Assembly: GCF_014337925.2 (NCBI RefSeq)
Contig: NZ_CP143423.1
Span: 4,432,501-4,496,500, forward strand
Reading direction: 5' to 3'
Source: Roseobacter fucihabitans
Lineage (GTDB): Bacteria; Pseudomonadota; Alphaproteobacteria; Rhodobacterales; Rhodobacteraceae
Length of the DNA stretch: 64,000 nucleotides
Shown in pieces: positions 20,464-29,865 of this stretch; within the stretch, counting starts at the first letter, position 1; the number at the start of each line of letters is the position of its first letter. Both the position numbers and the translations under genes were made by a program. The notes beneath the pieces were generated by a model. That model did not search any database. It saw nothing but the letters and a program-made list of their open reading frames with translations, and was not told where the DNA came from.

Positions 20464-21771
20464 ATGAAACGCCTCATGCTTGGAAGTCTGCTTTCCGCCG
20501 GTCTGAAAATCATCAGTGCGGGTCTCAGCTTTTTGATGTTCATGTTCCTCGCGCGGGCATTGGGTCCGGTGGAATACGGGCTTTTTGCCTCGATGTTTGC
20601 GCTTGGCACGGTAGGGGCCATCGTGGCCCTCTTTGGACAACATACGCTCAGCATCAAAACCCTTTCGGCGCTGGGCGAAGGGCCTGGACAGGCCGCCGAC
20701 CGCCGTCAGATGATGCGCCAGGGCTACCGCATTGTGCTGGCGGGGATTTCGCTCGTCATTGCCGTGCTGCTGGGCGGCGGCGCGATCGCGGGTGCCCTGG
20801 GCTTTGATTTGGACATGCGATACCTGATCGGGGCCTGCGCGCTGTTGTTACCGCTCGCGCTCGCGGATCTGGTGTCTCATCAATACCGCGCTTTCGGCTC
20901 GATCTTCTGGGCGCTGGCACCGCGGGACGTGGTGTGGCGCGGCGCGGTAGTTCTGGCCTGTCTCGCGGCGGCGTCACTTCCGTTTTTCTTTGCGAATGCG
21001 CTTGTCGCCATGATGGCCATTTCGGTCACGCTTATGATCATCGTGGCCTTACAGATCATCTCGTCGATCAAAACGCACCGACACCGATTTGCCGCTCCCC
21101 CGGACGTCCAAAACAGCCCAAAGATGCCATGGCGCATCTCGGCCTGGATGTGGCTGGCCTCTCTCGGCACGATGGGGGGGAGCCTCAACCTGTCCGCGAC
21201 CTCGTTGTTTTTGCCCCCCGAACAGATTGGCGCTTATTTCGCAGCGCAGAAAACATCACAGCTGCTGCAATTGCCGATCATTGCTATCGATATCGCCGTG
21301 ACCCCGGTTTTCGCACGGCTGTATAGCCAGAATGACATAGCCGGCCTGCGCAATGTCGGCCGCAATCTGGCGATGCTGGTCGCGATCCCGCTGGCCATCG
21401 GGGCGGCGGTGATCGTGGGCTTTGCACCGCAGCTTCTGGCTTTGTTCGATCCGGCATTTATTTCGGCAACACTCGCCCTGACACTGCTGGCGGGCAGCTA
21501 TCTGGTGATTGGGCTGGGGGGGCCGACGCGGCAACTCATGCTCATGGCTGACGGCGAACGGCAGGTTGTGCGCATGACCCTGATTTCGGAAGCCGTTGGT
21601 CTCGCGCTCATCCCCATCCTGGTGCCGCTCTTTGGCATTTTGGGCGCGGCCATGGCGGCCTGCGTGGCGCGGGTTCTATTTACGATGATGACTGTCCTGT
21701 GGTGCCGCAAGCATCTGAGCGTGGATACATCGGTGCTGTCGCTTGTGCCGGGATTGTCTATCGCGCGCTAG
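20464..21771 (+). CDS. Wzx-like polysaccharide flippase (MOP superfamily)
   Basis: A 435-residue membrane protein with about 12 hydrophobic helices. It starts LMLGSLLSAGLKIISAGLSF and contains FLARALGPVEYGLFAS, the first-helix signature of oligosaccharide flippases. It would move the undecaprenyl-linked repeat unit to the periplasm for Wzy. The ATG at 20464 is chosen because the first transmembrane helix follows directly; the longer frame from 20326 overlaps the wzy gene without homology. Its last 4 bases overlap the converging sulfotransferase gene. Confidence 0.9.
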   Translation: MKRLMLGSLLSAGLKIISAGLSFLMFMFLARALGPVEYGLFASMFALGTVGAIVALFGQHTLSIKTLSALGEGPGQAADRRQMMRQGYRIVLAGISLVIAVLLGGGAIAGALGFDLDMRYLIGACALLLPLALADLVSHQYRAFGSIFWALAPRDVVWRGAVVLACLAAASLPFFFANALVAMMAISVTLMIIVALQIISSIKTHRHRFAAPPDVQNSPKMPWRISAWMWLASLGTMGGSLNLSATSLFLPPEQIGAYFAAQKTSQLLQLPIIAIDIAVTPVFARLYSQNDIAGLRNVGRNLAMLVAIPLAIGAAVIVGFAPQLLALFDPAFISATLALTLLAGSYLVIGLGGPTRQLMLMADGERQVVRMTLISEAVGLALIPILVPLFGILGAAMAACVARVLFTMMTVLWCRKHLSVDTSVLSLVPGLSIAR

Positions 21772-22742
21772 CGCATGCAATACCCGTAACGCCGGGCGAC
21801 CGGGCCACAGATGATTGCCGCCAGAGCGCGGTCCATGCGCGTGATCGCATCGCTCCAGGATGTATCAGGCTTCAGCGTGACCTCGCCCAGATTGAACCGG
21901 GAAGGGTTGCCGCTGATGGAATGTTGCGCGTGCACGATCGCCGCACGCGCGTCTCCGGGTGTCGCGCCATGTGATACGGGCTCGAAAAGATCACCGGCAC
22001 CGGACAAAAGCGCCGTTTGCCAATTATCCACAAAATCCTCAAAACGGATCTGACAATAAAGATCGGGGGCCAGTTGGGCAAACCGCTCACAGCGTGAATT
22101 GAGCAGCGCCCATTGCAATAGGGACCGCACCGACGAGTAGCGCGGGAAAAGCTGATCCTCAGAGCTATCTGTGCGCGGTTTCGTCTTTTTCCAGGAATGC
22201 AGCACGGCGCGCGGGTCCCGCACCAGATGCAGGAATGCCACGTCGAAAGGCCGATCAGGGTGCATAAGGTTGAGGGCAAAGAACGGGCTTTTGGACGCAT
22301 CCACCAAAACACGACCACCGCTTTTTTCGAAAGCGGCGGTATATAATTCCATCAGCAGATCAAGATCGGCGCGGTTACGTTCGAAATAAGCCGCGCGCGC
22401 GGCGTCGATATGCAGGCCCGGGATCTGGCTGTGGCGCGCGCCACTGCCGATGGATTTCACAAGGGCGCGGGCGCGCTCCGTATCCACTATGCCCAAATGG
22501 CTATCCCCCAAGGGGAGGGTGGGCCAGAACTCACATTCAGAAAACGCCGCACCGCACCCGCAAATGCCGTTTTCGACGACGCCACGATCCCACAGATATC
22601 GCACTTCACCCAGTGACGCGCAGCCCGGCATGGATCCCAGAATATTGGCAAGAACGGAGCTACCGCTCCGGCCCCATCCCAAAATATACACCAATAATGG
22701 CCGGGCCGTTTGTTTGAAGCCAATTGATGCGGATGTGACCAT
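21768..22742 (-). CDS. Sulfotransferase family protein (second)
   Basis: About 324 residues. The PAPS 5'-phosphosulfate loop is GWGRSGSSVLANILG near the N-terminus and the 3'-phosphate region is FLHLVRDPRAVLHSWKK near the centre. The GENGICGCG-like cysteines (VVENGICGCGAAFSEC) are typical of this subfamily. The ATG at 22742 has ACGGAGAG 7 bases upstream; the longer frame from 22829 is less likely. It is transcribed opposite to the Wzx gene, so the two sulfotransferases are not in one transcript, yet both probably decorate the same polymer. Confidence 0.85.
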   Translation of the reverse strand: MVTSASIGFKQTARPLLVYILGWGRSGSSVLANILGSMPGCASLGEVRYLWDRGVVENGICGCGAAFSECEFWPTLPLGDSHLGIVDTERARALVKSIGSGARHSQIPGLHIDAARAAYFERNRADLDLLMELYTAAFEKSGGRVLVDASKSPFFALNLMHPDRPFDVAFLHLVRDPRAVLHSWKKTKPRTDSSEDQLFPRYSSVRSLLQWALLNSRCERFAQLAPDLYCQIRFEDFVDNWQTALLSGAGDLFEPVSHGATPGDARAAIVHAQHSISGNPSRFNLGEVTLKPDTSWSDAITRMDRALAAIICGPVARRYGYCMR

Positions 22743-23031
22743 GGGCTCTCCGTGTGATGACCGGTTCATCTGCAATGCTCTTGGTCCGATGTCCTGACAA
22801 ATATGCAGCCAGAGTGCCATATCCGGCAAATACCCAGCAAGCAGTGCTGGAGAGCACCGGCTGGGTCAAGCCCTTCACCGGAAATTAGCGCAGTATTCGG
22901 CGGCTTGCCCCGAAATCGAGCGTAATATGGCAAAAACTGGGGTCGTCTGGACTTTGGAGCGCGGCTGTCTCTGGACAAAACGCGCGAAACCGGGTCAGTG
23001 TCTGCGCACGAAACGAGAGGATAGTTTACGT

Positions 23032-24285
23032 ATGAAGACGCGGTCAGTTTCAGGTATCGAGAGCATCTTTTCGCAAGGCGGACGGCTTGTTTTATGGGTT
23101 TTGGCGGTGGGCCTGCTCATCGCAACCACGCTTCCTGCCATGGCACAAACCTATCGGCTGGCACCGGGGGACAGGATCCTGGTGCAAATTATTGTGCTGA
23201 ATAATCAATCTTATGTGGGAACGGTCGACACAGCTGGTGACTTACGTTTACCCTACCTTGGGACGCATCAGGCGGCGAATAAAACACTGGACGAACTGGC
23301 GCAGGAGATCGCGCTTTCGGTTGCGGGCCGCCAGATCCAATCGGTCCGCGATGGGGTCACTTCCGTGATCGTTCTGGATGAAAAAGATATCTTTCTGGAT
23401 ATCGAAACATATCGCCCTGTGACCGTCGTTGGGGCCGTGGCATCGCCGGGTCGTGTGGATTTTGTTCCCGGTCTGAGCGCGCGTGCGGCGATTGGATCAG
23501 CAGGCGGCACGGCTTTGGCCGGGCAAACCGAGCGGGTCGACCAACTGGCGAATTTCCGAACCCGTCAGGCTGAATTGCGTGAAACCGAAGCCTGGCTGGC
23601 GGCGGAGCTTTGGCGCATGGATGTCTTATTGTCCGGCGCATCAAGCTCTTCGCCCATCGAGGGAGATTTCCAAATCGCAGCGGACCGTCTGGATGAAAAA
23701 GACATCGAAGGCCTGCGAGAATTGATCGACGGCGCGCGGGGTGCCCTGGAGCGCGAGCAGCAGGACAATGAGGCGAAATTGGCGTTGACCCAAAAGCGGG
23801 TTACATTTCTTGAGACTGCGTTGGAGCAGTTCACCACTGCATCAGAGATCGAAGAGGAGCGGTTGCAGGATATCCTGCAATTGTCGGATCGCGGGCTGGT
23901 GACGGCCAATGCCCTCGATAATGCCCGCGAAGGGGCGTTGAATGCCTCATCGCGGTTGCTGACAACGCAGGCGGATCTGGCTGCGGCAGAGCGCGAGTTG
24001 CAATCGCTGGTTATTGAAAAGCAGGGTCTGCAAGAAGATTTCGATCAAACGCTGCGGGATGAGCGGGCCCGATTTGAGCGCGATTTTGATGAGGCCAAAG
24101 CACGCCTCAACAGCCTCAACCGCGAACTTGCCCTTGGAACGCTGACCGATGACGATGAGGTGTTGGCGGAGCTTACTTTCTTGCTGCACCGTCAGACCAG
24201 GGGTGGTGAGGTCACAATAGAGATATTGCCAAGCGAGCTTCTGAAACCGGGTGATGTTATCGAGGTGCTGGTGAGCTATAATTGA
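23032..24285 (+). CDS. ExoF-like polysaccharide export protein
   Basis: About 417 residues. A signal peptide ends near AMAQ (residue ~40), followed by a polysaccharide-export domain (YRLAPGDRILVQI) and a SLBB-type fold (VTVVGAVASPGRVDFVPGLS). A long coiled coil spans roughly 175-370 (LEREQQDNEAKLALTQKR and beyond). This mix of an outer-membrane exporter domain with a co-polymerase-like coiled coil is that of ExoF of Sinorhizobium. The ATG at 23032 gives a proper signal peptide; an upstream ATG at 22927 does not. It would pair with the Wzc-like protein at 16-18 kb. Confidence 0.85.
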   Translation: MKTRSVSGIESIFSQGGRLVLWVLAVGLLIATTLPAMAQTYRLAPGDRILVQIIVLNNQSYVGTVDTAGDLRLPYLGTHQAANKTLDELAQEIALSVAGRQIQSVRDGVTSVIVLDEKDIFLDIETYRPVTVVGAVASPGRVDFVPGLSARAAIGSAGGTALAGQTERVDQLANFRTRQAELRETEAWLAAELWRMDVLLSGASSSSPIEGDFQIAADRLDEKDIEGLRELIDGARGALEREQQDNEAKLALTQKRVTFLETALEQFTTASEIEEERLQDILQLSDRGLVTANALDNAREGALNASSRLLTTQADLAAAERELQSLVIEKQGLQEDFDQTLRDERARFERDFDEAKARLNSLNRELALGTLTDDDEVLAELTFLLHRQTRGGEVTIEILPSELLKPGDVIEVLVSYN

Positions 24286-24507
24286 GATCGACGGAGATTG
24301 TCCCGATTTACGTCGGGGGCTTTTCAGTGGAGCGCCTGTCCAATGCCGGGCAAGATATCGGGGTGAACGGTTGACCTGAGCGGGGCCAGCGTGGTCTGCG
24401 AGAGCAAAATGGCTGCGTATTTGTCAGCGCAGGGCGGGCGGAATCGGTCTAAAACTGCACCTTGCCACTGGAAGCTTTCGTATCAGGGTCGTATCAAAGG
24501 AGAACAG

Positions 24508-24621
24508 ATGCCGTTCTGTCTGGCATGCGTACTCGAACCGCAGGATGAAAGCAGACGATGGAGCCCAGTCTCAATACCGCGGAAATGCGACTGCATGTCG
24601 CCTTTGCCAAAACCCGTCTGA
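24508..24621 (+). CDS. Possible short ORF with strong ribosome site overlapping the next gene
   Basis: A 37-codon frame starting ATG directly after AAAGGAGAACAG, the best ribosome-binding sequence in this 270-base gap. It contains four cysteines in 37 residues and overlaps the start of the nucleotidyltransferase gene in another frame. It could be a leader peptide that couples translation. It resembles no family known to me, and may be chance. Confidence 0.3.
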   Translation: MPFCLACVLEPQDESRRWSPVSIPRKCDCMSPLPKPV

Positions 24622-25757
24622 CTGACGCGGAAAAGCGGGCCGCAGACGGGTTTGCACGCCAGATCACCCAGTGGGACCGGTTCATCGAAACCGCTTCGCG
24701 TAATTTCAGCCTGCCCAATATCCGGATGCATCTGGCGCAGATGGACCCTGACTGTGTGCCGGGCGATGTATTGAGCCAGGTGAATGATTTCGCCAACGCC
24801 TCTGCCATGCGCAACATGTTGCTGATTTCCGCGCAGCGCCGTTTCAAGGAGAACTGCATTGATCCGCTGGGAGAGATCGCAGTGTTCTTCAAGGGAATCA
24901 GCCTGGTCAGCCAGTATTACCCGGATCTTGGGCTGCGGCCCTGCAGGGATATTGACGTGCTGGTCCGCCCCGCCTCGCTGCGCCCCATCGTGCTGCGCGC
25001 GATCGAGCAGGGGTATAAATTTGTCGTGCCGGGTCAGGCGGATCACCCGCTCGTGGACCCGTCCGAGATTGATGCCGCCCTGCATTATCGCAATGATGCC
25101 AGCCTGCTGACGCCCGAAGGTATGGCGATTGATCTGCAGGTGAAACTCGACAAATACTCCGGTATTTTCGCCAAGGAAGACGTGTTTGCGCAGGCGGTGC
25201 CGGTCATGCTGGGTGGCAAGGAATTCCTGACCATGCCGCCGGTTTTCCTGTTCAACTACATCTGCCATCACCATGCGCGCCACGTCTGGTCGCGGCTGCA
25301 TTGGCTGAGCGATCTGGATGCGATGATCACCTCGCCGGGGTTCGACGTGGACGCGGCGGTCGCCATGGCGGAGCGTCTCAATCAGCGCGGAACGGTTGAG
25401 GCAAGCCTCGAGATGCAGCGGCTCATGTCGCCAACCGCAAGCTGGGAGGAGGCCCCTGATACCTGGCGCGGTCTTAAGTTTCTGGAACTCAGCCTGCGGA
25501 ATCTCTCGGGCGATCTTGACCTTGAAAAGAAGATTGGTTTTAGCATGAAGGGCGGCGAATTCATGTTCGATTGGCAAGCCAGCCCCCGCCTGATCCGCCG
25601 CGCGCGCTGGCAGCATTGGCGCAAGGTCATGCAGCCTACGATCCGTCAATACACCCGCTATCCTCTGCCGGGTGGGCTGCGGTGGCTTTATGTTTTCCCG
25701 CGTTTCGCGCATCTGATCGCCCGCACCCGAGACCGTGCGAGCAAAGAAACGGATTGA
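24558..25757 (+). CDS. Nucleotidyltransferase-fold family protein (PF14907-like)
   Basis: A 399-residue protein with FFKGISLVSQYYP followed by LRPCRDIDVLVRPA near residue 130. The KG and DxD-containing strand is the signature of the uncharacterised nucleotidyltransferase family often found in polysaccharide and RiPP neighbourhoods. A C-terminal helical half has HHHARHVW, typical of the family. Function in polysaccharide assembly is inferred only from its position between the exporter and the glycosyltransferase. The start is coupled to a short overlapping frame. Confidence 0.75.
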   Translation: MEPSLNTAEMRLHVAFAKTRLTDAEKRAADGFARQITQWDRFIETASRNFSLPNIRMHLAQMDPDCVPGDVLSQVNDFANASAMRNMLLISAQRRFKENCIDPLGEIAVFFKGISLVSQYYPDLGLRPCRDIDVLVRPASLRPIVLRAIEQGYKFVVPGQADHPLVDPSEIDAALHYRNDASLLTPEGMAIDLQVKLDKYSGIFAKEDVFAQAVPVMLGGKEFLTMPPVFLFNYICHHHARHVWSRLHWLSDLDAMITSPGFDVDAAVAMAERLNQRGTVEASLEMQRLMSPTASWEEAPDTWRGLKFLELSLRNLSGDLDLEKKIGFSMKGGEFMFDWQASPRLIRRARWQHWRKVMQPTIRQYTRYPLPGGLRWLYVFPRFAHLIARTRDRASKETD

Positions 25758-25844
25758 GCCGGAACCGCCTCGCCGGTGCGGGGCCGTAACGTCAATCCGC
25801 AAAACCACCTTTGATATGAACCAAGATTGACGAAAGACCTCCCG

Positions 25845-26969
25845 ATGCCGGACCCTTTGAATATCGCGCTTGTGCTTGAAACCTCCGGCGGGGGATCGGG
25901 GCGTCATGTCCTGGATTTGGCGGAGGGCCTTGCGGAGCTGGGCCATCGCGTGACGGTGATCTGGTCGCCGGTCCGCGCCCAGGATGATTTTCGCACGCAA
26001 TTGATGGCGCTGGACAAGGTTGCGAACCTGCCGCTGGAAATGCACCGCGCGGTGGGTCTGGCCGATTACTCCAGCCTGCGCGCCCTGGCGGGGTTGCTGC
26101 GAACGCAAGGGCCGTTTGATGTTCTGCATGGCCATAGTTCCAAGGCGGGTGCGCTTGTTCGGCTGTTACCACGTGCGATTCCCGGCGCGCGTATCTACAC
26201 GCCCCATGCCTTTCGCACGATGGACCCGACAATGGGCGCGCGCGGGGTCAGGGTCTATGGCACCATCGAACGCCTGCTGGCCGGGCGCGCCGACCGGATC
26301 ATCGCTGTCAGCGCGGCGGAAAAAACCCATGCCATCGGCCTCGGGATCAACCCGGCGAAGCTGACGACCGTGGTGAATGGTGCCAGCTTACCGCCCGGTG
26401 CAGATCGAGAAAAAGCGCGTGATGTTATGGGCTTGACCCAAGAAGATGTCGCGGTGGGTTTCATTGGTCGGCTTGATGACCAGAAAGCCCCGCTTCGGTT
26501 TGTACAAGCGGTCCATTTGGCCGCACAGACATTCCCGAACCTGCGCGGCGTCGTTATTGGGGACGGGCATCTGCGCGCCGCCTGCGAAGCGCAAAACGGT
26601 GGAGATACCGTTCGGTTTCTGGGTTGGCAGGATGGACCGGCGCTGTTCCCCGGTCTCGACGTTTTTTGCATGACAAGCCATTATGAGGCCATGCCCTATA
26701 CGTTGATCGAGGCCTTGCATGCCGGTGTGCCGATTGTGACGACCAGGGTGGGCGGCGTTGAGGAAACCGTGTGTGAGGGTAAAAACGGCTTCGTGTTAAG
26801 CGCCGATTGCACAGCCGAAGACCTGGCGGAGCGTTTGGCGGGCCTGGCCGAAAACGCCAAGCTGCGCGCGGAGTTTGGCGCGGTGTCGCGGGCATTAGCG
26901 CGCGATCGGACGGTGGAAACAATGGTCAGGGAAACGATCGCGGTCTACGATGCCGCCCGCCACCCCTAA
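25845..26969 (+). CDS. Glycosyltransferase, GT4 family
   Basis: About 374 residues in two Rossmann-like domains. The N-terminal glycine-rich motif is TSGGGSGRHVLDLAEGL; the C-terminal domain has GRLDDQKAPLRFVQA and the catalytic/donor segment SHYEAMPYTLIEALHAGVPIV (the EX7E motif of retaining GT-B enzymes). It would add a sugar to the lipid-linked repeat unit. The ATG at 25845 fits the family start; a TTG at 25827 is in frame. A clear terminator follows the stop. Confidence 0.9.
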   Translation: MPDPLNIALVLETSGGGSGRHVLDLAEGLAELGHRVTVIWSPVRAQDDFRTQLMALDKVANLPLEMHRAVGLADYSSLRALAGLLRTQGPFDVLHGHSSKAGALVRLLPRAIPGARIYTPHAFRTMDPTMGARGVRVYGTIERLLAGRADRIIAVSAAEKTHAIGLGINPAKLTTVVNGASLPPGADREKARDVMGLTQEDVAVGFIGRLDDQKAPLRFVQAVHLAAQTFPNLRGVVIGDGHLRAACEAQNGGDTVRFLGWQDGPALFPGLDVFCMTSHYEAMPYTLIEALHAGVPIVTTRVGGVEETVCEGKNGFVLSADCTAEDLAERLAGLAENAKLRAEFGAVSRALARDRTVETMVRETIAVYDAARHP

Positions 26970-26975
26970 AGAAGA

Positions 26976-27001
26976 TCGCGCAGGGTGCTGCGCGACCTTT
27001 T
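26976..27001 (+). terminator. Rho-independent terminator of the glycosyltransferase gene
   Basis: A perfect 8-pair stem (TCGCGCAG against CTGCGCGA) with a GGTG loop followed by CCTTTT. It lies 6 bases after the stop codon and 21 bases before the end of the converging spike gene. Confidence 0.8.
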
Positions 27002-27022
27002 GATGTCAAAACTCTCCAATTG

Positions 27023-29410
27023 TTAGGTCGCGGTGACGGAATACGCGCCTGCTTTGGGGGCTGCGCCCCGCGCCAGCCCGCTGATGTCCGTCGCAAACGG
27101 CCCGCTCGTATGGGCGGCGTTCACCACCGCGCTCACCGGGGATCCGGGCGATAGTGACAGATCTGGTGGCGTTGCCTTTGGACCTACAAAGAGGGGATCT
27201 ACGCCGATCGCGTTGCTGTGCACGCTAAAGCCCGGTTTTCCGTCAAAGGTATTAATAGTGCGCACTGCCGCCGTATCGTTCCAGACGATATTACCGGTGA
27301 AATCGAAATCGCTCACAACGCCCGCCGCTTCGAATTCGGGATCAGACCAGCCAGACAGGTTCAGGTCCCGACCGCTCTCCATCCGGTTTGCGTTATAGAC
27401 GGTGTTGAAGCGGATCCGGATATTGGAGATTATCCCGTTCGGCCCGTCCTTTTGAGGGTGACGCTGGCAATAAATGCCGGCGGCTTGCGTGTCCCAGACC
27501 AGATTGTTGTAGACATCGATATTGGCCAAGGTTTGAACGAATTCGCCGATGCCTTGCTGCGCGGTGAATGTATCGTATGGCACCGAAGTAGATCCGGCTT
27601 CACGCGCGAGCACGATGCCAAGATGACAGGCCCAGACCTGGTTATTATAAATCGCCACGTCTTCGACATAACGCCGCCCGGAATCCAGATAGATGCCATA
27701 TCTTTTGACGTTCCAGACCCGGTTGCCGTAAATCGCGCCGCCCTTGACGCCTGCCTTGTAGTCAATCCCGTATTGGCGCGTGTCATGCACATCGTTGAAC
27801 CGGGTGATGATGTTGCTGCACCCGCTGGTGACGCTGATACATTCGTCCACGCCGCCGGGAACGCCCTGGTTATTCGTGATGTTGTTGTTGTAGCGCGTGA
27901 TCACGTTGCTGGCGGAGCAGTCGTTGTTCTCAATCAGTATATCATCCGTGCGCATCTTGGTGTCGGATGTCTCCGCAAGGGGCAGAAGGGTGTCTGAATT
28001 CTGGCCGTTAATTGCGATGCTGGAAGAGCCGGTGTTGTAGATTTGGTTGTCCGCAACCACGTGGTGACCGTGTTGCTTGCCCGGTGTCCCGATCACGAAG
28101 ATGCCAGCCCGCCAAACGTTACGAATTGTCAGATTGCGAATGTGGACGTGATCCTGCGCGCGCATATAGATGCCGTCGCGCGTTTCTTCGGATTGCACCT
28201 CTGGTGCGCCAAAAACAGAATTGCCATCGATTGTCCCGCTCGGCGGGGTCAGATCACCCTCGATAATAGCAAGATGCTCTTCGCCAGGTAGAGTGTTGAT
28301 TGTGATGGGGTTGCTGACTGTGCCGCTGGCCGTGATTGCAAAAGGGGAATACACACCGGGACGCAGGTAGATCGTATCACCCGGCAAAGCCGCCGCAAGG
28401 GCCCCTTTCGGCGTGGCAAAAGGCGAGCCAAATGCGCCCGAACCGCTGTTGTCATCGCCCCAGGGAGCGACATAGAGAACGAGGGGATCGGCGGTATAAA
28501 CGGTACGGCGGGACCGCGCGCTGCCAGAGGCCACATCCATTTGGATTTGACGTCCAGAGACACCACCCGCTTTGCGGCAGGAAAAATACCCAAAAACCGC
28601 ATCCCCCACAAGACGCGCAACGGCTTTCGTGGCATCGTTCTGTGCGGTCAATGTCACCGCGTGATGCCCGACATCTGTGGGCAATCGCGTGAAGGGAAAT
28701 GGCGCACCGGCGTCGGGCGGCGTGAACAGCCTCAGATCGCTGCCAGCACCCTTGATTTCATAGCGCAGCGTATAGGCGGTGCCAGTCTCCAGTGGTGAGG
28801 TAAGCGCGGAAATCGCGATCCCGTCACCGCGAATATGGCCGGGTTCACGGTTTTGAACCAATTCCGGATGTGCGGTACCGGCGGGAAGGTTCATGCCCCA
28901 TTCCGCTTTGCGACATGAAATAGAGCCAAAGGTCAAATCACCGTTCACGCGCAGAATTGCGTTGGTATCAGTGTCTTCTGCTACGACGAGAATTTTGTGA
29001 CGCCCCAGCGTATGCCCTGTGACGGTCGAGTATGGAAAAGGCGATCCACCGCCTTCGGGAAAGAATAAGCCCGCCGTGCCGCCATCCGCGATGATATCAT
29101 AGGACACCAGATAAAGCGCGCCAACCTCGAGCGGCTCGATCAGGGCCGAGACGACTTTCCCATTGCCAGTGACGCGCCCGGGCGTTGGATTAGCCGCAAG
29201 CTGGGGGCTGCTGGCGTCCACGACATCCTCCAGGAAGGACTGCCCATCAATGCTGAGAACATTGAGGGCCAGTTCATCCATAGAGCCTGATGGAATCCGC
29301 TGCATTTTCAACTTGAACTTGGTGTCAGAAAGATATGTGCTCACCCCCAGCGACCGGGCCCGGCTCGGAGCACCGCCGGCAACTGCGCCGATTGTGAAAG
29401 CGCCCATCAT
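27023..29410 (-). CDS. ghsB: GTA head-spike fibre protein, right-handed beta-helix (GhsB-like)
   Basis: A 795-residue protein. After a short N-terminal attachment region (to about residue 50) come two tandem ~105-residue beta-sandwich-like repeats, each ending in a SCRKA box (near 163 and 270). From about 300 a right-handed parallel beta-helix begins (VLYVAPWGDDNSGSGAFGSP, AALPGDTIYLRPGVY) and runs to the end. This is the architecture of phage tail-spike and pectate-lyase-fold proteins. Its identity as GhsB rests on the overlapping upstream gene, which matches the spike base of the Rhodobacter capsulatus gene transfer agent. GhsB spikes bind capsule polysaccharide of recipient cells. Polysaccharide-cleaving activity is possible but unproven. 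Confidence 0.8.
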   Translation of the reverse strand: MMGAFTIGAVAGGAPSRARSLGVSTYLSDTKFKLKMQRIPSGSMDELALNVLSIDGQSFLEDVVDASSPQLAANPTPGRVTGNGKVVSALIEPLEVGALYLVSYDIIADGGTAGLFFPEGGGSPFPYSTVTGHTLGRHKILVVAEDTDTNAILRVNGDLTFGSISCRKAEWGMNLPAGTAHPELVQNREPGHIRGDGIAISALTSPLETGTAYTLRYEIKGAGSDLRLFTPPDAGAPFPFTRLPTDVGHHAVTLTAQNDATKAVARLVGDAVFGYFSCRKAGGVSGRQIQMDVASGSARSRRTVYTADPLVLYVAPWGDDNSGSGAFGSPFATPKGALAAALPGDTIYLRPGVYSPFAITASGTVSNPITINTLPGEEHLAIIEGDLTPPSGTIDGNSVFGAPEVQSEETRDGIYMRAQDHVHIRNLTIRNVWRAGIFVIGTPGKQHGHHVVADNQIYNTGSSSIAINGQNSDTLLPLAETSDTKMRTDDILIENNDCSASNVITRYNNNITNNQGVPGGVDECISVTSGCSNIITRFNDVHDTRQYGIDYKAGVKGGAIYGNRVWNVKRYGIYLDSGRRYVEDVAIYNNQVWACHLGIVLAREAGSTSVPYDTFTAQQGIGEFVQTLANIDVYNNLVWDTQAAGIYCQRHPQKDGPNGIISNIRIRFNTVYNANRMESGRDLNLSGWSDPEFEAAGVVSDFDFTGNIVWNDTAAVRTINTFDGKPGFSVHSNAIGVDPLFVGPKATPPDLSLSPGSPVSAVVNAAHTSGPFATDISGLARGAAPKAGAYSVTAT

Positions 29411-29673
29411 CAGTAAAGCCCCACGATCCCGGAGGCCGTTGTGCCGGTTGTATGCACCTGCTTACAGCGCAGCGGATACATCATGCCCGGTTGCACGGCG
29501 GTCAATGTGACGGTCTGGCCATGGGCCATGGTGACGGTCAGGTTGCCCTCACCACCGACGTATAAAGCGCGCGTGACATGGGTCAGCGGTGCAGTGTCAT
29601 CTGGGGAGATTTGAAAGGCACCGAAGGCAGGTGCGTTGAGACCGGGGCTGTGGCGTTCAAATGGATCAGACAT
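29410..29673 (-). CDS. ghsA: GTA head-spike base protein (RCAP_rcc01079/GhsA family)
   Basis: A small beta-rich protein of about 87 residues. The order DPFERHSPGL, FQISPDDTAPLTHVTRALYVGG, LTVTMAHGQTVTL and a C-terminal TGTTASGIVGLY matches the spike base family named after R. capsulatus rcc01079. It forms the head-proximal part of GTA spikes. The ATG at 29673 follows AAAAGAGTG; a GTG two codons earlier is possible. Its stop overlaps the ghsB start (TGATG), so spike base and fibre are made together. Confidence 0.85.
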   Translation of the reverse strand: MSDPFERHSPGLNAPAFGAFQISPDDTAPLTHVTRALYVGGEGNLTVTMAHGQTVTLTAVQPGMMYPLRCKQVHTTGTTASGIVGLY

Positions 29674-29865
29674 GTTCACTCTTTTTTTCAGGAAGGTTGA
29701 CGTATTCGGCGCTCAGTTATGAACAAATGAACCTTGTCAAACCGCCAAGATGTCGGGCGGCCCCTTAAGAGTTTTTTGAGATTTGAAAGGACAAAAATAC
29801 CGATACCGCGCGCGTTCAGACGCTGTATTGGATCGGTTCGCCGTCAAAAGGTGGCGGTGGGTCGG

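Noticed and set aside
24483-26135. 550-codon open frame on the minus strand
   Set aside because: It is the antisense of the nucleotidyltransferase and glycosyltransferase genes, has no homology or ribosome site, and arises from GC-rich codon bias.
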